Positions 1-8,534 are shown, numbered from the stretch's first letter. The stretch is 29,477 nucleotides of DNA from a virus (IMGVR_UViG_3300009494_000014:1-29477), one strand, 5' to 3'. Notes: generated by a model from the letters alone, not told the origin. Made by a program: numbers and translations.

Positions 1-218
1 TTGGGCTTTTTGGCTAAATGTGCCTCAATTACCTGTTCTATTTGAGCAATTTCGTTTTCCGTTTCGGCAATTCTATCAAGGACGACCTTTTTCCCGGCGT
101 CATATATAGACATACCGCGCTTTGAATTTTCATTGAAGGCCGCTGACATATCGGCAATGTCATCACCGGTCCAATCCTTTGAATGTTTCCCAACACAGAT
201 TAAGAGTGATTTTGTCAA
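1..218 (-). CDS. Hypothetical phage protein, N-terminal part (cut by the window edge)
   Basis: An open frame runs off the left edge with 72 codons visible. The most likely start is a TTG at 218 that overlaps the stop of the upstream frame as TTGA, which suggests translational coupling. The visible product has a hydrophobic start (SLLICVGKHSKDW), an acidic stretch (TGDDIADMSAAF) and then a charged helical or coiled-coil segment (DRIAETENEIAQIEQVIEAH). The frame stays open upstream of the TTG and reads GYYGDFTDWLRIGDNT, with YYGDF matching the N-terminus of the 466-1302 protein, so the true N-terminus could be longer. I do not recognise the family. Confidence 0.5.
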   Translation of the reverse strand, partial: MTKSLLICVGKHSKDWTGDDIADMSAAFNENSKRGMSIYDAGKKVVLDRIAETENEIAQIEQVIEAHLAKKP

Positions 219-463
219 TGTATTATCCCCGATCCTAAGCCAATCAGTAAAATCTCCATAATATCCTTTTCATCGTAGATTCCCGCCGTTTCACGTTCCT
301 TTTCAGGGCGTCTGAACCCAGCTTTTAATATCCCCCCGCCCCCAGAGCGTGAAGAATAGAAAGGCGACCCCCCCGGGATCTGCTCGCCAACCCTTGAAAA
401 TTGTGGCCATGCTCGTAAAGGAAAGGCCCTTTGAGGGCTATCACCATAATAAAGGAAATCCAC
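215..463 (-). CDS. Small hypothetical protein, 82 aa, GTG start
   Basis: This frame begins with GTG at 463, three bases beyond the stop of the 466-1302 gene, and ends at TGA 215. It reads through a Gly/Ser-rich stretch (SSRSGGGG), a charged motif (RRPEKERETAGIYDEKD) and a hydrophobic end (IMEILLIGLGSGIIH). The initiation region is weak. A competing frame begins at the ATG immediately after the upstream stop and encodes about 43 aa. A third reading contains YYGDF near its end and continues into the next gene. A real small gene and a frameshifted remnant are both possible. No function can be proposed. Confidence 0.42.
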   Translation of the reverse strand: MDFLYYGDSPQRAFPLRAWPQFSRVGEQIPGGSPFYSSRSGGGGILKAGFRRPEKERETAGIYDEKDIMEILLIGLGSGIIH

Positions 464-1291
464 ATTTACGACCCATCCACCAAAACACCGGTGCGATCAC
501 CAACCGCATCGACCGTCATTGTGATCCTATCTTTCGTGTCCGCCTGATCCCGGAAGTTTATGGACGTTCCGCCACCCCCGTCCGCCTTACCCGCTGCCCT
601 TGCAAGCAAGATTCTTTGAAGCTGCTCAAATGTTATTGTACCCTCGATAACCCCAGTGAAAATGTCTGACGCCGAAAGTTCATTGTCATAAACTTCTTGA
701 TTCGTTTTACCAGGCGCCCCCTTGATCGCAGAGGTTGGATCTGCATGACTTGACCTACTCGATATTGCAGCGTCCAGGTTGGTGAGCCTTGCGTTTGTGC
801 ATATAGAATCCAGGGCTACAGCGCCAGCAGATAAATTGTCAAGATACCCTGCCCTTGCGGCGCTAAGCCTGCCTTCCAGGTCATCAACCAGCGCCTCAAT
901 AGCTGATAAGCCATAAGTAGCATTCTTTAAAAGAGCTAATGCCCCGCCAGCACGTTCAACACTAAACGTCCCAATCCAGGCATTGATCGTGGCCCCATCG
1001 ACTGTAGTGCCTTCCATCCTGACAGAATATTCAGAACCGGTTACCCAAAAGCCAGCCACCGTATTATCAGAGGTATCTATTTTGACTAAATGGTTTCCAG
1101 TGATACCGTCAAAATTCACAGATACAGTAATCCCAGCGGCGTTATTCCTTTGGGCTACCCCACCGTCCTTATGGATATGAATATCTGTATTAAGAAGATC
1201 TGTAATCGTACAAGAAGCCGACGGATCGTTTGAAGTAAACGTATTAAACGGAATATCAACCGTATCGTCTTCTGCAAAATCTCCATAATAT
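249..1291 (-). repeat. 16-bp direct repeat (249-264 and 1276-1291)
   Basis: AAAATCTCCATAATAT (plus strand) occurs exactly at 249-264 and at 1276-1291. At the right copy it encodes YYGDF near the start of the 278-aa protein. At the left copy it encodes the same residues in the frame that continues into the left-edge gene. This looks like a shared N-terminal peptide module or a partial duplication. Confidence 0.7.
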
Positions 1292-1302
1292 GGCACTGGC
1301 AT
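466..1302 (-). CDS. Phage virion appendage-type structural protein, 278 aa
   Basis: The product starts MPVPYYGDFAEDDTVDIPF and continues with a beta-rich domain (residues about 1-120) containing the HIHKDGGVAQRNN and IDTSDNTVAGFW segments. From memory, this is a domain recurrent in phage tail or capsid appendage proteins. The middle (about 125-190) is Ala/Leu-rich and probably helical (IEALVDDLEGRLSAARAGYL, ARLTNLDAAISSRSS). The C-terminal part has a Gly-rich linker (GKADGGGGTSINFRDQ) and a short beta region. ATG follows the upstream stop immediately, with an upstream GGGGGGA serving as SD. Its position after the ejection-protein genes fits a late accessory virion protein. The exact role is unknown. 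Confidence 0.6.
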   Translation of the reverse strand: MPVPYYGDFAEDDTVDIPFNTFTSNDPSASCTITDLLNTDIHIHKDGGVAQRNNAAGITVSVNFDGITGNHLVKIDTSDNTVAGFWVTGSEYSVRMEGTTVDGATINAWIGTFSVERAGGALALLKNATYGLSAIEALVDDLEGRLSAARAGYLDNLSAGAVALDSICTNARLTNLDAAISSRSSHADPTSAIKGAPGKTNQEVYDNELSASDIFTGVIEGTITFEQLQRILLARAAGKADGGGGTSINFRDQADTKDRITMTVDAVGDRTGVLVDGS

Positions 1303-1869
1303 TTATATTGGTCCCCCCATCGGCCCTACAAGCGGACCATTAATATTCCCTGTTGGTGCAACTGACGGTGCCAGTTCATATTTCGCATAAATTGAAATCA
1401 ACATAGCCGGTCCGCCATCAACCACAAACGGGTCTGATAATGTCTCAGAATCCAATGCCTCAAAGCGATATAATTCACCGGCTTCCGAAACTATATCAGT
1501 CCAATTCGACTGGCTAACAGGTTCCATCCCAAACGCAATCCAATAGATTGTAGCCGGGGAAATAGGTATGTTTAAGCCTGTGTATTTATACCAAGCAGGC
1601 ACATTGGTCGTTGATTGCCCTGTGCTCTGTGTAGCTATTAAGGCACCCGGCTCTCCGGCATCATTAGCATAAATACCCGCATTATATTTTGCGACATCGT
1701 TTTCGCTTCCTCCCTGCCAGAAGCCAATTTCAGTTATGATATTGTTCCCTGCAGGAGAGGTGGCCCTAAACGCGAAGCCATGCCCATCACAAGGAACGCC
1801 TAATTCTTCAGGGTCAGTGGATGGGGCTACAGTAACAAAACCGCAGTTAGTTGAAAGGATTAAAGCCAT
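1303..1869 (-). CDS. Beta-rich virion or appendage protein, 188 aa
   Basis: The protein is rich in aromatic residues, Gly, Thr and Ser (for example EIGFWQGGSEND, AGIYANDAGEPGAL, IYWIAFGMEPVSQSNW), as expected of a beta-sandwich or jelly-roll appendage domain. The C-terminus is a Pro/Gly tail (VAPTGNINGPLVGPMGGPI). Translation starts at the ATG directly after the TAA of the 101-aa membrane-protein gene, and the gene abuts the next appendage gene at 1302. No catalytic motif is visible. A carbohydrate-binding or decoration role is an inference from composition only. Confidence 0.55.
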   Translation of the reverse strand: MALILSTNCGFVTVAPSTDPEELGVPCDGHGFAFRATSPAGNNIITEIGFWQGGSENDVAKYNAGIYANDAGEPGALIATQSTGQSTTNVPAWYKYTGLNIPISPATIYWIAFGMEPVSQSNWTDIVSEAGELYRFEALDSETLSDPFVVDGGPAMLISIYAKYELAPSVAPTGNINGPLVGPMGGPI

Positions 1870-2175
1870 TTAATTCCCTTTAAGCGCACGGAGAGCTTTC
1901 TCTTTTTCATCAATAAGCCGCCGGTATGCGTCACAGGCGTCAGGAGGCATTTTAGATTTATCTATTCCGTATCGGTCCTCAAGGACCCAAATCCGCTCCT
2001 GGATGTTTGAGAGCCTGTCCTCCTGGATCTTCTGTTCAAGTCTTATGCTCAATGTTTGAATTGATTTATTGACGTCCTCTGCCTTGGCCAACCGTTCGTC
2101 ATACTTATAGCCCATGGTAATCAAGGTCAAAACACCGATAAAGATTCCAATATAAAGACTTAATCGCTTAGGCAT
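1870..2175 (-). CDS. Small membrane-anchored coiled-coil protein, 101 aa
   Basis: Residues about 5-23 (LSLYIGIFIGVLTLITMGY) form one transmembrane segment behind a short basic N-terminus (MPKR). The rest is charged and helical, with coiled-coil character (NKSIQTLSIRLEQKIQEDR). A WVLEDRYG segment follows, and the C-terminus is lysine-rich. This layout (N-in anchor plus coiled coil) occurs in phage holin-accessory or spanin-like proteins and in unassigned phage membrane proteins. There is no lipobox or partner gene here to call it a spanin. The start overlaps the upstream stop as TGATG, so translation is probably coupled. Confidence 0.6.
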   Translation of the reverse strand: MPKRLSLYIGIFIGVLTLITMGYKYDERLAKAEDVNKSIQTLSIRLEQKIQEDRLSNIQERIWVLEDRYGIDKSKMPPDACDAYRRLIDEKEKALRALKGN

Positions 2176-2510
2176 CAGACTTGCTCCATTATCATCTCAG
2201 AGATTGCGCCGTTCTGATCCCGCCCGGTAATTTTAATCCGCCATTGCTTCGAACTTTTGTCACCGCCCACAATTTCGACCTTTTGAACTCCGCCTTTATC
2301 TTGCCCCAGCAGCTTGATGCTATCCTTATTAGCGGCCATGGCCATCGTGGTAGCCGTGGAGACTTTATCCAAGGTTTTAACCGTTTCCTGTATGGCCTTG
2401 CTAACATCGGAGATCACCTTTGAGGATTTAGAGGAAGCTATCCGGCCCAGGTCCTCAGACTTGAGCTTGATTCCACGTTTCTTGAGTTCCTTTTCAGATA
2501 TTTTTCTCAT
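2175..2510 (-). CDS. Hypothetical phage protein, 111 aa
   Basis: A basic N-terminus (MRKISEKELKKRGIKLKSEDL) leads into a Ser/Lys/Thr-rich helical middle (SKAIQETVKTLDKVSTATTMAMAANKD). The C-terminal end looks like a beta-hairpin (QWRIKITGRDQNGAISEMIM). The start ATG overlaps the stop of the giant ejection-protein gene (TAATG), and its own stop overlaps the next start, so it sits in a coupled run of three genes. I do not recognise the family. The position suggests an accessory virion or late protein. Confidence 0.55.
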   Translation of the reverse strand: MRKISEKELKKRGIKLKSEDLGRIASSKSSKVISDVSKAIQETVKTLDKVSTATTMAMAANKDSIKLLGQDKGGVQKVEIVGGDKSSKQWRIKITGRDQNGAISEMIMEQV

Positions 2511-5500
2511 TAATCAGACTCAATGCACTCCAAAAGTTTATTGTAATTCTCCAGGCGGTTATCAGCTTCATTAAGGGAGGTCCCGGCATCCGTAGTCACC
2601 TCAACAATATCGCCAGTCTCCGCGACTTCCATTTGAGCAGTGTAGTCTATTCCGGCTTTCTTACCTTTTTTAGCATCGGCCCGGACTTGATCCAGGGTAT
2701 TGACAAAGGCTTTCGCTTCTTTTTTCGCAGCCTTTTCCTCCGCCTCCGCGAACATATCGCTCGTTTCGCCTTTTTCATAACCGAATAAACCTTGTTGCCT
2801 GCCCACGGCCCCAGCGCCAGTGACGGGAGGTTTCCCAAACTTAGCTTGAACCTTCTTACCCTTTGCAGGCCGTTCAACGGCACCCTCCTTTTCAAGTTCC
2901 GCCTGCCGTTCCCATAGCGTTCCCTTCTCAGGAGTTAAGGCAAGCGGTTCTGCCTTTTCTTTAAGATGGGCTTTTTCCCGTATAACTTCTTTTTCTGTGG
3001 CTGAAGGAGACTCAAAGACTTCCTTAAGGGATTCAGGTTCTCTAATAGGCTTTTCTTTTACTTCACGCTCAGTTTCCCGCCTGGGGGAAGGGACTGTAAC
3101 CACTCCCGGAGGGGTTTCGCCCCTGGGCGCCCTAAAACCCTTACGCTCCCTTTCCGCTTTATGTTCTTTAAGATGTTGCTCCGCAACTGTGATGTTTTGA
3201 GCGATGCCATAACTTATCCCCACTCCTTTCTTTTTTATAATGCGGCCATCAGGAAGTTCATATACGAATTCTTTTCCGGCCAGGTATTCATCGGCTGCAT
3301 CAAGTAATTTATGAGCTTCTTCCTCGGATTTGGCCTGAATAATAAATTCATCTCCGGAAATGTGGTATGCAACATAGGCGGTAGTTTGCTTAAGGGCATC
3401 TCCGATCACCCTGAGCAAAACATCACCCGCTTCGTGGCTGATATTATCATTGACCCATTTAAGTGAGTCCGCATCGATGAATACCTGGACAGGCAGGCGT
3501 TCATCTTCTTCATAAGCCCTTTTATTTCCTAAGCCCGTGAGATGGTCAGAAAGGAGTTCCTTGCGCATTTCCTCGGGCGTCATTTGCTCGACACGCGTCC
3601 TTTCCTCAATATCCTTCCTTCTTTCAAATTCCTCCGGAGCCTTTTCAACGACTTCCTTTTCCGTGTACTTCTTTACCTCGATCTTGTATGCCGATATGAC
3701 CTCTGCCAGCATTTTAGCGCGTTCGGTCTTGTCAGGCCCGGCGCGTTCTGTGAGTTGTTTGACCTGGCCTTGATATATCTTATCCAGCTCCGCCTTTGTT
3801 TTATGCTCCGTCATGAAGTCAAGGTCATGCCCCTTAATATCGGCCTTGCTTATGGGTTTTGTTTGGTCCCCGTATTTCAGCCAGGCCTTGAATTCATCAA
3901 CTGAAAGGGCAACAATGTTCCCCAGGCCTTGCCATCCGCTCTCATAGTTAGCCAGGTATGCCACACGGGCTTTCTGCACAGTCTCAAAGCCCATCATGGT
4001 CTTATGTTCATCAAATTGAGTAGTCGCAGGCACCATTTGATTGACTACAAAAACCTTATCGCTCGTTAATTCATCACCAACAAAAACGTCAACCTGATCC
4101 CCGTCTTTATCTTCGGTCCGCAGGATATAGCCGTAATGGTGTTTCACCACGATTTCCCAGGCCTTGCCGTCCTTATCTTTTCCTTTCCGGATAGAGCCTT
4201 TCGGGTTCTCAATGGTAATATCCAGGCCGTAAAGATTAATATGGCCTTTCTGATAATTGCCTGCCTCTTTTTGCGCCTCAGTAGGTTCGGTTTCCGCTTC
4301 CTCCGCCGCCAGGTCGATAGCCTCCTTAAATTCTTTCTCGGGCGCCGCTTTTGAAAATTTCTCAACTGTGAGTTCGAGTTTATCCTTTACTGCATCGGCC
4401 TCAAGTTCTTTTGCCAGGAAGGTTGCTTTAAATGCAGGGGATTCCTTAGCGTAACAAGTGAACTGGTACATATCCGGCATATCAGGAGCAAAGCCCGGCC
4501 AGATGCCGTCATACTTAACCCCATGGCCCGGAAAGAGATTGCCGTTTATCAGTTTGGCTATTAGGTGCCCTTTTTGCTCGATTTCGTCAGGGGATGCCTC
4601 TTGAAGAACTCCACCTGCCTCAGTCTCTTTTGTGCCAGCTTCTCGCTCGAGTATGGCCCGCCCAGGTTCTTTCCCTTTTCGCTCAGTACGTGCCAGCCGT
4701 CGCTCTTGTGTTTCAGCATAGCCCTCCGCCTCCGTTACGGGTGTTAGGTACGCAGCCACCGGCTTTGTGCCCGTCGCCTCTTTCCAGGCAGCATCACGGT
4801 CGGACGCGGCCTCGAAGGGATCATTTAGGATTTCTTCAATTTCTTCTTTTGAAAAGCCGTACTCATTTCCAATCGACGCAATAACGTCGCCCTCAATCTG
4901 TTTGCGATGCCTTGCCGCAATTTCCTCAATTTCTCTGGTGCTAATTCCTTCATGTTGTAGCTCCGTGATTAAAAGTTTATAGTCTTTGTCAGGCAGGCCC
5001 TTAATGGTAGTAGGTTCCTCAATATAGGTTTCAGCAGCCAACCGCAGATCCCTATTCCGCATTTCATAGGCCTCGGATTTTACGTCCTCCCAAATACTTG
5101 CCTGTTTAACTTCATGCTCAGGAAACACATATCCAGACAGCCCTTTTTCAATAGCTCTAACAACTTCTTTTTTGCTATACCGGTTTTTCATAAAGGCTGG
5201 AAATTCAGAAGGAACGCCAAACCATTTCTCGGTACCATCATAATCGGTTACCCTAATGCGATGCCCGGCCTCCGCACCCTTGACTTGTTCGAGCAGGCCC
5301 CGGATATACGGTACCTTGAATTCCATGCCCTCAATTTCGGACGCTTCACCTTTTTCCTTAACCTGTTGGGTTAATCCTTCGTAGCCAGGCCGTGCGGTCC
5401 GGTCGTATGTTTCCCTTGTGACTCTTTCGGCCTCTACTCGACGCGCTTCTTCTGCTTGTGCCGTTTGAGCTTGTTTCTGCCGGGCAATATCTTCCTCAAA

Positions 5501-6898
5501 GACTTGAGCCGATTCCCGTGCCGGTATTCCAAAGGCGGGTGAACCAGGCCATTCGGGTTCCTGTGGGGGAGCTGCTTCGAACATTTGGGATTCTGGTATT
5601 GCTTCGTCCGGGAGAAAGTCCTCGGGTTCGAGCGCCAGCACGTCCCCAGTCATCATATCCTTTTCAGGAATTGTGGCCTCAGACTCTTTAAGCAGGCTGT
5701 CAATAACCTTGTAGGTGGGATGCTTCTTTGGGAATTGACTTTGAATTTCCTTGAGGTGAGTACTGTTAATTTTACCAGTACTGTATGCCTCTCGGAGATC
5801 CGTTTCCTGCTTTTGGGTTTTCGTTTCAGTCTTAAGGAGATCCGCTTCCCCAGGTCCAGACTTTTTACGCCGTTCGGCCATATCTTGCGTCGAACTGACT
5901 GCCGTCCCAGGTGCCATAAAAACGGAGAAGGCAAGCGCCGACTGTTTGCCTGTCTCCCATAACTGGTCAACAATCTCTTTCCTTGTTTGGGTGGGAATTT
6001 TGGTTCCCTTGAGGGCGTTATTGACTTCCGTGGCCATGTAGCGACCGGAGATATTGACTATTTCTTGAAGTTCCTCTTGACCTGTTTCAATAGCGACGCC
6101 AGTTCCATACTTTTTAGCCGCCCGGAAAACAATACTTTTTAGAGCCTTTGATTGAAGGACCTTCTTGACCGATGCAGTCAGGCCTTTCCTAACCAGGCTT
6201 TCAGCCCCCGGTATGGACCGGAGGAAGGTCTTGATCTGCAATAGCTCGATTGCCCCGTTAATAGCACCGACGCCCAGCCCGGCTACCTTTGCGATAGCCT
6301 CATTCATCTTTTCGCCCGTGTCCGGATCTTTCAGGTCTTTGAATTCACGATAGGCCAGCCCAGCCTCAATACCACCAATATTTTCAAGTGACGCGGAGAT
6401 CATACCTATTGAAAATCCAGCCGCAGCCGCAGCAGGTACGGTAATAGGAGCTGCAGGCCCACCCAGGGTAGCAATCGCACCGAATCCAAGGCCTAAAGCC
6501 GTGCCCCGCCTTAAACCTTGCTCCATGCCGGTCAGAGGGATGGGCGCCATTTCAGCCGCCGCCCTAACAGCTTGCTCAGGTAATGCCCTTGATGGGCGCG
6601 GACCACTGGGGATAGTTTCCTCGATAGCTTGAGCCCGCGCCTCAGTCTCAGGGCTTGCGTCCCCCAAAACCTGCTTAAAACCTAACTGACCAATGGAAAC
6701 TTGCTTTTTGCCTATTTCCCAGGATTCTTTTACACGCCCGCCGAAGGTAGGGGCTTCCTTGACTTCTTCCTGCCATTCAGCCTCCCATGGGTTCTCGGTA
6801 CCACCCCGGTCGGTAGGTTCCCAATCAGCCTTGAAGGGATCTTCGTCATCATCGTAAGGTTGCCAATCGGCGTCCCATAATTTTTGCTGTGTAGCCAT
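2510..6898 (-). CDS. Giant polyvalent ejection-type protein with pyrophosphatase-like and GGDEF domains, 1462 aa
   Basis: This is the largest gene of the window and the last of three probable internal virion genes. Residues 6-45 carry three acidic Trp motifs (WDADW, FKADW, WEAEW). A Gly/Ala-rich hydrophobic stretch at about 134-167 could contact or cross a membrane. Residues about 350-600 and 850-880 are charged and largely helical. Residues about 885-1010 resemble a family I inorganic pyrophosphatase: HYGYILRT at 921-928, then DGDQVDVFVG with acidic residues D932, D934 and D937. Residues about 1115-1245 form a GGDEF domain: DHLTGLGNKRAYEE, FIDADSLKWVND with metal-site D1142, and signature SGDEF at 1181-1185. 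The C-terminus (MEVAETGDIVEVTTDAG, then a Leu-rich end) resembles the tail of other phage or plasmid polyvalent proteins. I infer, without proof, that it enters the cell with the DNA. I recognise no peptidoglycan hydrolase domain. Confidence 0.8.
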   Translation of the reverse strand: MATQQKLWDADWQPYDDDEDPFKADWEPTDRGGTENPWEAEWQEEVKEAPTFGGRVKESWEIGKKQVSIGQLGFKQVLGDASPETEARAQAIEETIPSGPRPSRALPEQAVRAAAEMAPIPLTGMEQGLRRGTALGLGFGAIATLGGPAAPITVPAAAAAGFSIGMISASLENIGGIEAGLAYREFKDLKDPDTGEKMNEAIAKVAGLGVGAINGAIELLQIKTFLRSIPGAESLVRKGLTASVKKVLQSKALKSIVFRAAKKYGTGVAIETGQEELQEIVNISGRYMATEVNNALKGTKIPTQTRKEIVDQLWETGKQSALAFSVFMAPGTAVSSTQDMAERRKKSGPGEADLLKTETKTQKQETDLREAYSTGKINSTHLKEIQSQFPKKHPTYKVIDSLLKESEATIPEKDMMTGDVLALEPEDFLPDEAIPESQMFEAAPPQEPEWPGSPAFGIPARESAQVFEEDIARQKQAQTAQAEEARRVEAERVTRETYDRTARPGYEGLTQQVKEKGEASEIEGMEFKVPYIRGLLEQVKGAEAGHRIRVTDYDGTEKWFGVPSEFPAFMKNRYSKKEVVRAIEKGLSGYVFPEHEVKQASIWEDVKSEAYEMRNRDLRLAAETYIEEPTTIKGLPDKDYKLLITELQHEGISTREIEEIAARHRKQIEGDVIASIGNEYGFSKEEIEEILNDPFEAASDRDAAWKEATGTKPVAAYLTPVTEAEGYAETQERRLARTERKGKEPGRAILEREAGTKETEAGGVLQEASPDEIEQKGHLIAKLINGNLFPGHGVKYDGIWPGFAPDMPDMYQFTCYAKESPAFKATFLAKELEADAVKDKLELTVEKFSKAAPEKEFKEAIDLAAEEAETEPTEAQKEAGNYQKGHINLYGLDITIENPKGSIRKGKDKDGKAWEIVVKHHYGYILRTEDKDGDQVDVFVGDELTSDKVFVVNQMVPATTQFDEHKTMMGFETVQKARVAYLANYESGWQGLGNIVALSVDEFKAWLKYGDQTKPISKADIKGHDLDFMTEHKTKAELDKIYQGQVKQLTERAGPDKTERAKMLAEVISAYKIEVKKYTEKEVVEKAPEEFERRKDIEERTRVEQMTPEEMRKELLSDHLTGLGNKRAYEEDERLPVQVFIDADSLKWVNDNISHEAGDVLLRVIGDALKQTTAYVAYHISGDEFIIQAKSEEEAHKLLDAADEYLAGKEFVYELPDGRIIKKKGVGISYGIAQNITVAEQHLKEHKAERERKGFRAPRGETPPGVVTVPSPRRETEREVKEKPIREPESLKEVFESPSATEKEVIREKAHLKEKAEPLALTPEKGTLWERQAELEKEGAVERPAKGKKVQAKFGKPPVTGAGAVGRQQGLFGYEKGETSDMFAEAEEKAAKKEAKAFVNTLDQVRADAKKGKKAGIDYTAQMEVAETGDIVEVTTDAGTSLNEADNRLENYNKLLECIESD

Positions 6899-6911
6899 TG
6901 AGTTCCTTAGA

Positions 6912-7145
6912 CTATAACTTACCTTGCTTCTTATATTGCTCAGGAGTGAGTGGCAGGGATTTATTCTTACCAGTCATACCCCTTAGATATTCGACGTACC
7001 CGCCCCGCCGTCTTGTTTCCTGTTTAGGAGCCGCACGGCCTCCGCCCGTTACAACCCCTGTCTCTTTCCTTGGCTTAAACTCCCTTTTCGAGCGTTCCGA
7101 TATTTTCTTGAAACGATCTTTACTGAATCTGCTTTTAGTCGCCAT
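6912..7145 (-). CDS. Small highly basic protein, 77 aa
   Basis: The sequence is strongly Lys/Arg-rich (MATKSRFSKDRFKKISERSK, then FKPRKETGVVTGGGR and ETRRRGGYVEYLRG). It is predicted to be mostly disordered and could bind nucleic acid or act as an assembly factor. A GGGGGA SD lies upstream of the ATG. It lies between two ejection-protein genes, with 13 bases to the next start, so it may be a minor virion protein of the internal core. There is no recognised family. Confidence 0.6.
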   Translation of the reverse strand: MATKSRFSKDRFKKISERSKREFKPRKETGVVTGGGRAAPKQETRRRGGYVEYLRGMTGKNKSLPLTPEQYKKQGKL

Positions 7146-7202
7146 AACATCCCCCTAACTAACTATTTTTTCTCTGGCCATAAATCGACTTTGTGGCCAT
7201 TA

Positions 7203-8525
7203 TTAAACTTTGGGCTTTTTCTTTTTGCTGTTCACTTCCTCAGTGGTTATGGTCCCATCAGAGTTCATGGTTGCTTTCATCTTTTTCCCGGTCTTTGGAT
7301 CTGTATAGGTTGCGCTCCCATGCCTTGAGACTTTGCTTTTTTCCTTTGGAGGAAGTTTGGCCTCTTTTTCGGCCTTATCCGCCTTTGCCGCTACGTCAAT
7401 AGCTTCATCCCATTGCAAATTGGTTTCTCCTGCCTTTTCTCCGGTTTTCTCACCGCCCCTCGTTGCCAATACCTTACCGGATGGGTCCATGACCTCGCGT
7501 TTGCCCCCAGGATGAATGACAAGCGTATTCCCGGTCTTTGGGTCCTTATACCGTTTAGCTCCGCCCTCAGCCCCAGGCACTTCGCTAATAGCCTGTTCAG
7601 ATCCAGCAGAAACACCTTTACCAACTATCTTGCTCAATTCCTTTTCGGTTTCCTGATCTATCCAGGTTTCCATGTCCGGCGCGTCCTCTTTGAGTTCACC
7701 CAGGACGTCCTCAAATTTGGAGTTATACCGTTTACGCACATCGTTCCTTACCTGTCTCCGCTGTGCTGGAGTAACGGCTTTCTTGTTATAGGTTGCGTAA
7801 TCTTTCCGGTCCTGTTCACGGTCTTTTCGAGTTTCCCCGGCCTGTTGACCTGCCAGCTTAATAGCTTGAGCCTCGACTTTTGGGTTTAAGAAGCCAACAA
7901 AGGACTTCATAAATTCCTCATTGTTCTTGAAATAACCGGGCTTTTCCTGCTCATTTTGAGGAAACACCAGGACCTCGCCCTTTTCATTCCAGGAGATCCC
8001 GCGCAGGTTCGAGGTTTCGCTTCCATATCGATTGACAAACTCGACGATAGGCCCTGCCTGCCTGTTAGCGACGGCCCATTGAACCATCTTAAAATCTTCG
8101 GACTGCTTGGCCTTGCTCATGCCCCATTCATGCTTTTCCTGCGTGCGGATTTCGCCCATGCCCTCACGGTATTCCTCGCCAGGACTCCCACCGACGCCCT
8201 TTTCTGCAAGGCCTGCCTGTTCATTCAGTTCGTCGGCTACCTTATTTTCAGCAGCCCACCGGCGTTCGTCCTCTTTGTCTCGCTGGGCTTGAACAGCCTG
8301 TGACTCGACAAAATCCTGTTTTCGTTCTTGCAGCTCAATAGCCCTCTGTTGATTAGCCATGCCAGCCGCCGTGTTTCGGATCATGGCAGGGTGCAATCGC
8401 TTATTAAGCGTTTTCAATGTTTCTTGAATCGCTCCCATGGCCTGATATGGATTACTCTTTGGCCTGTTTGGAGTCCATCGACTTGCAGCCTGTGTGCCTG
8501 CCTGTATTCCCTGTGCAAATCCCAT
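7203..8525 (-). CDS. Probable internal virion (ejection) protein, 440 aa
   Basis: The N-terminus is Gln/Ala-rich (MGFAQGIQAGTQAASRW). A long charged helical region follows (ELQERKQDFVESQAVQAQRD, and basic runs near GETRKDREQDRKDYATYNKK). The C-terminal third contains two related short beta motifs, KRYKDPKTGNTLVIHPGGK and SATYTDPKTGKKMKATM, and ends in a basic tail (KKKKPKV). No enzyme motif is visible. Size, helical composition and position between the 339-aa and 1462-aa genes resemble the three consecutive core or ejection genes of short-tailed phages. The SD is AGGGGGA, with ATG 5-6 bases later. The functional call rests on context. Confidence 0.6.
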   Translation of the reverse strand: MGFAQGIQAGTQAASRWTPNRPKSNPYQAMGAIQETLKTLNKRLHPAMIRNTAAGMANQQRAIELQERKQDFVESQAVQAQRDKEDERRWAAENKVADELNEQAGLAEKGVGGSPGEEYREGMGEIRTQEKHEWGMSKAKQSEDFKMVQWAVANRQAGPIVEFVNRYGSETSNLRGISWNEKGEVLVFPQNEQEKPGYFKNNEEFMKSFVGFLNPKVEAQAIKLAGQQAGETRKDREQDRKDYATYNKKAVTPAQRRQVRNDVRKRYNSKFEDVLGELKEDAPDMETWIDQETEKELSKIVGKGVSAGSEQAISEVPGAEGGAKRYKDPKTGNTLVIHPGGKREVMDPSGKVLATRGGEKTGEKAGETNLQWDEAIDVAAKADKAEKEAKLPPKEKSKVSRHGSATYTDPKTGKKMKATMNSDGTITTEEVNSKKKKPKV

Positions 8526-8534
8526 TTTATCCCC

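Noticed and set aside
1870-2175. Spanin (Rz-like) assignment for the membrane coiled-coil protein
   Set aside because: There is no lipoprotein partner, embedded second gene or nearby endolysin in the window.
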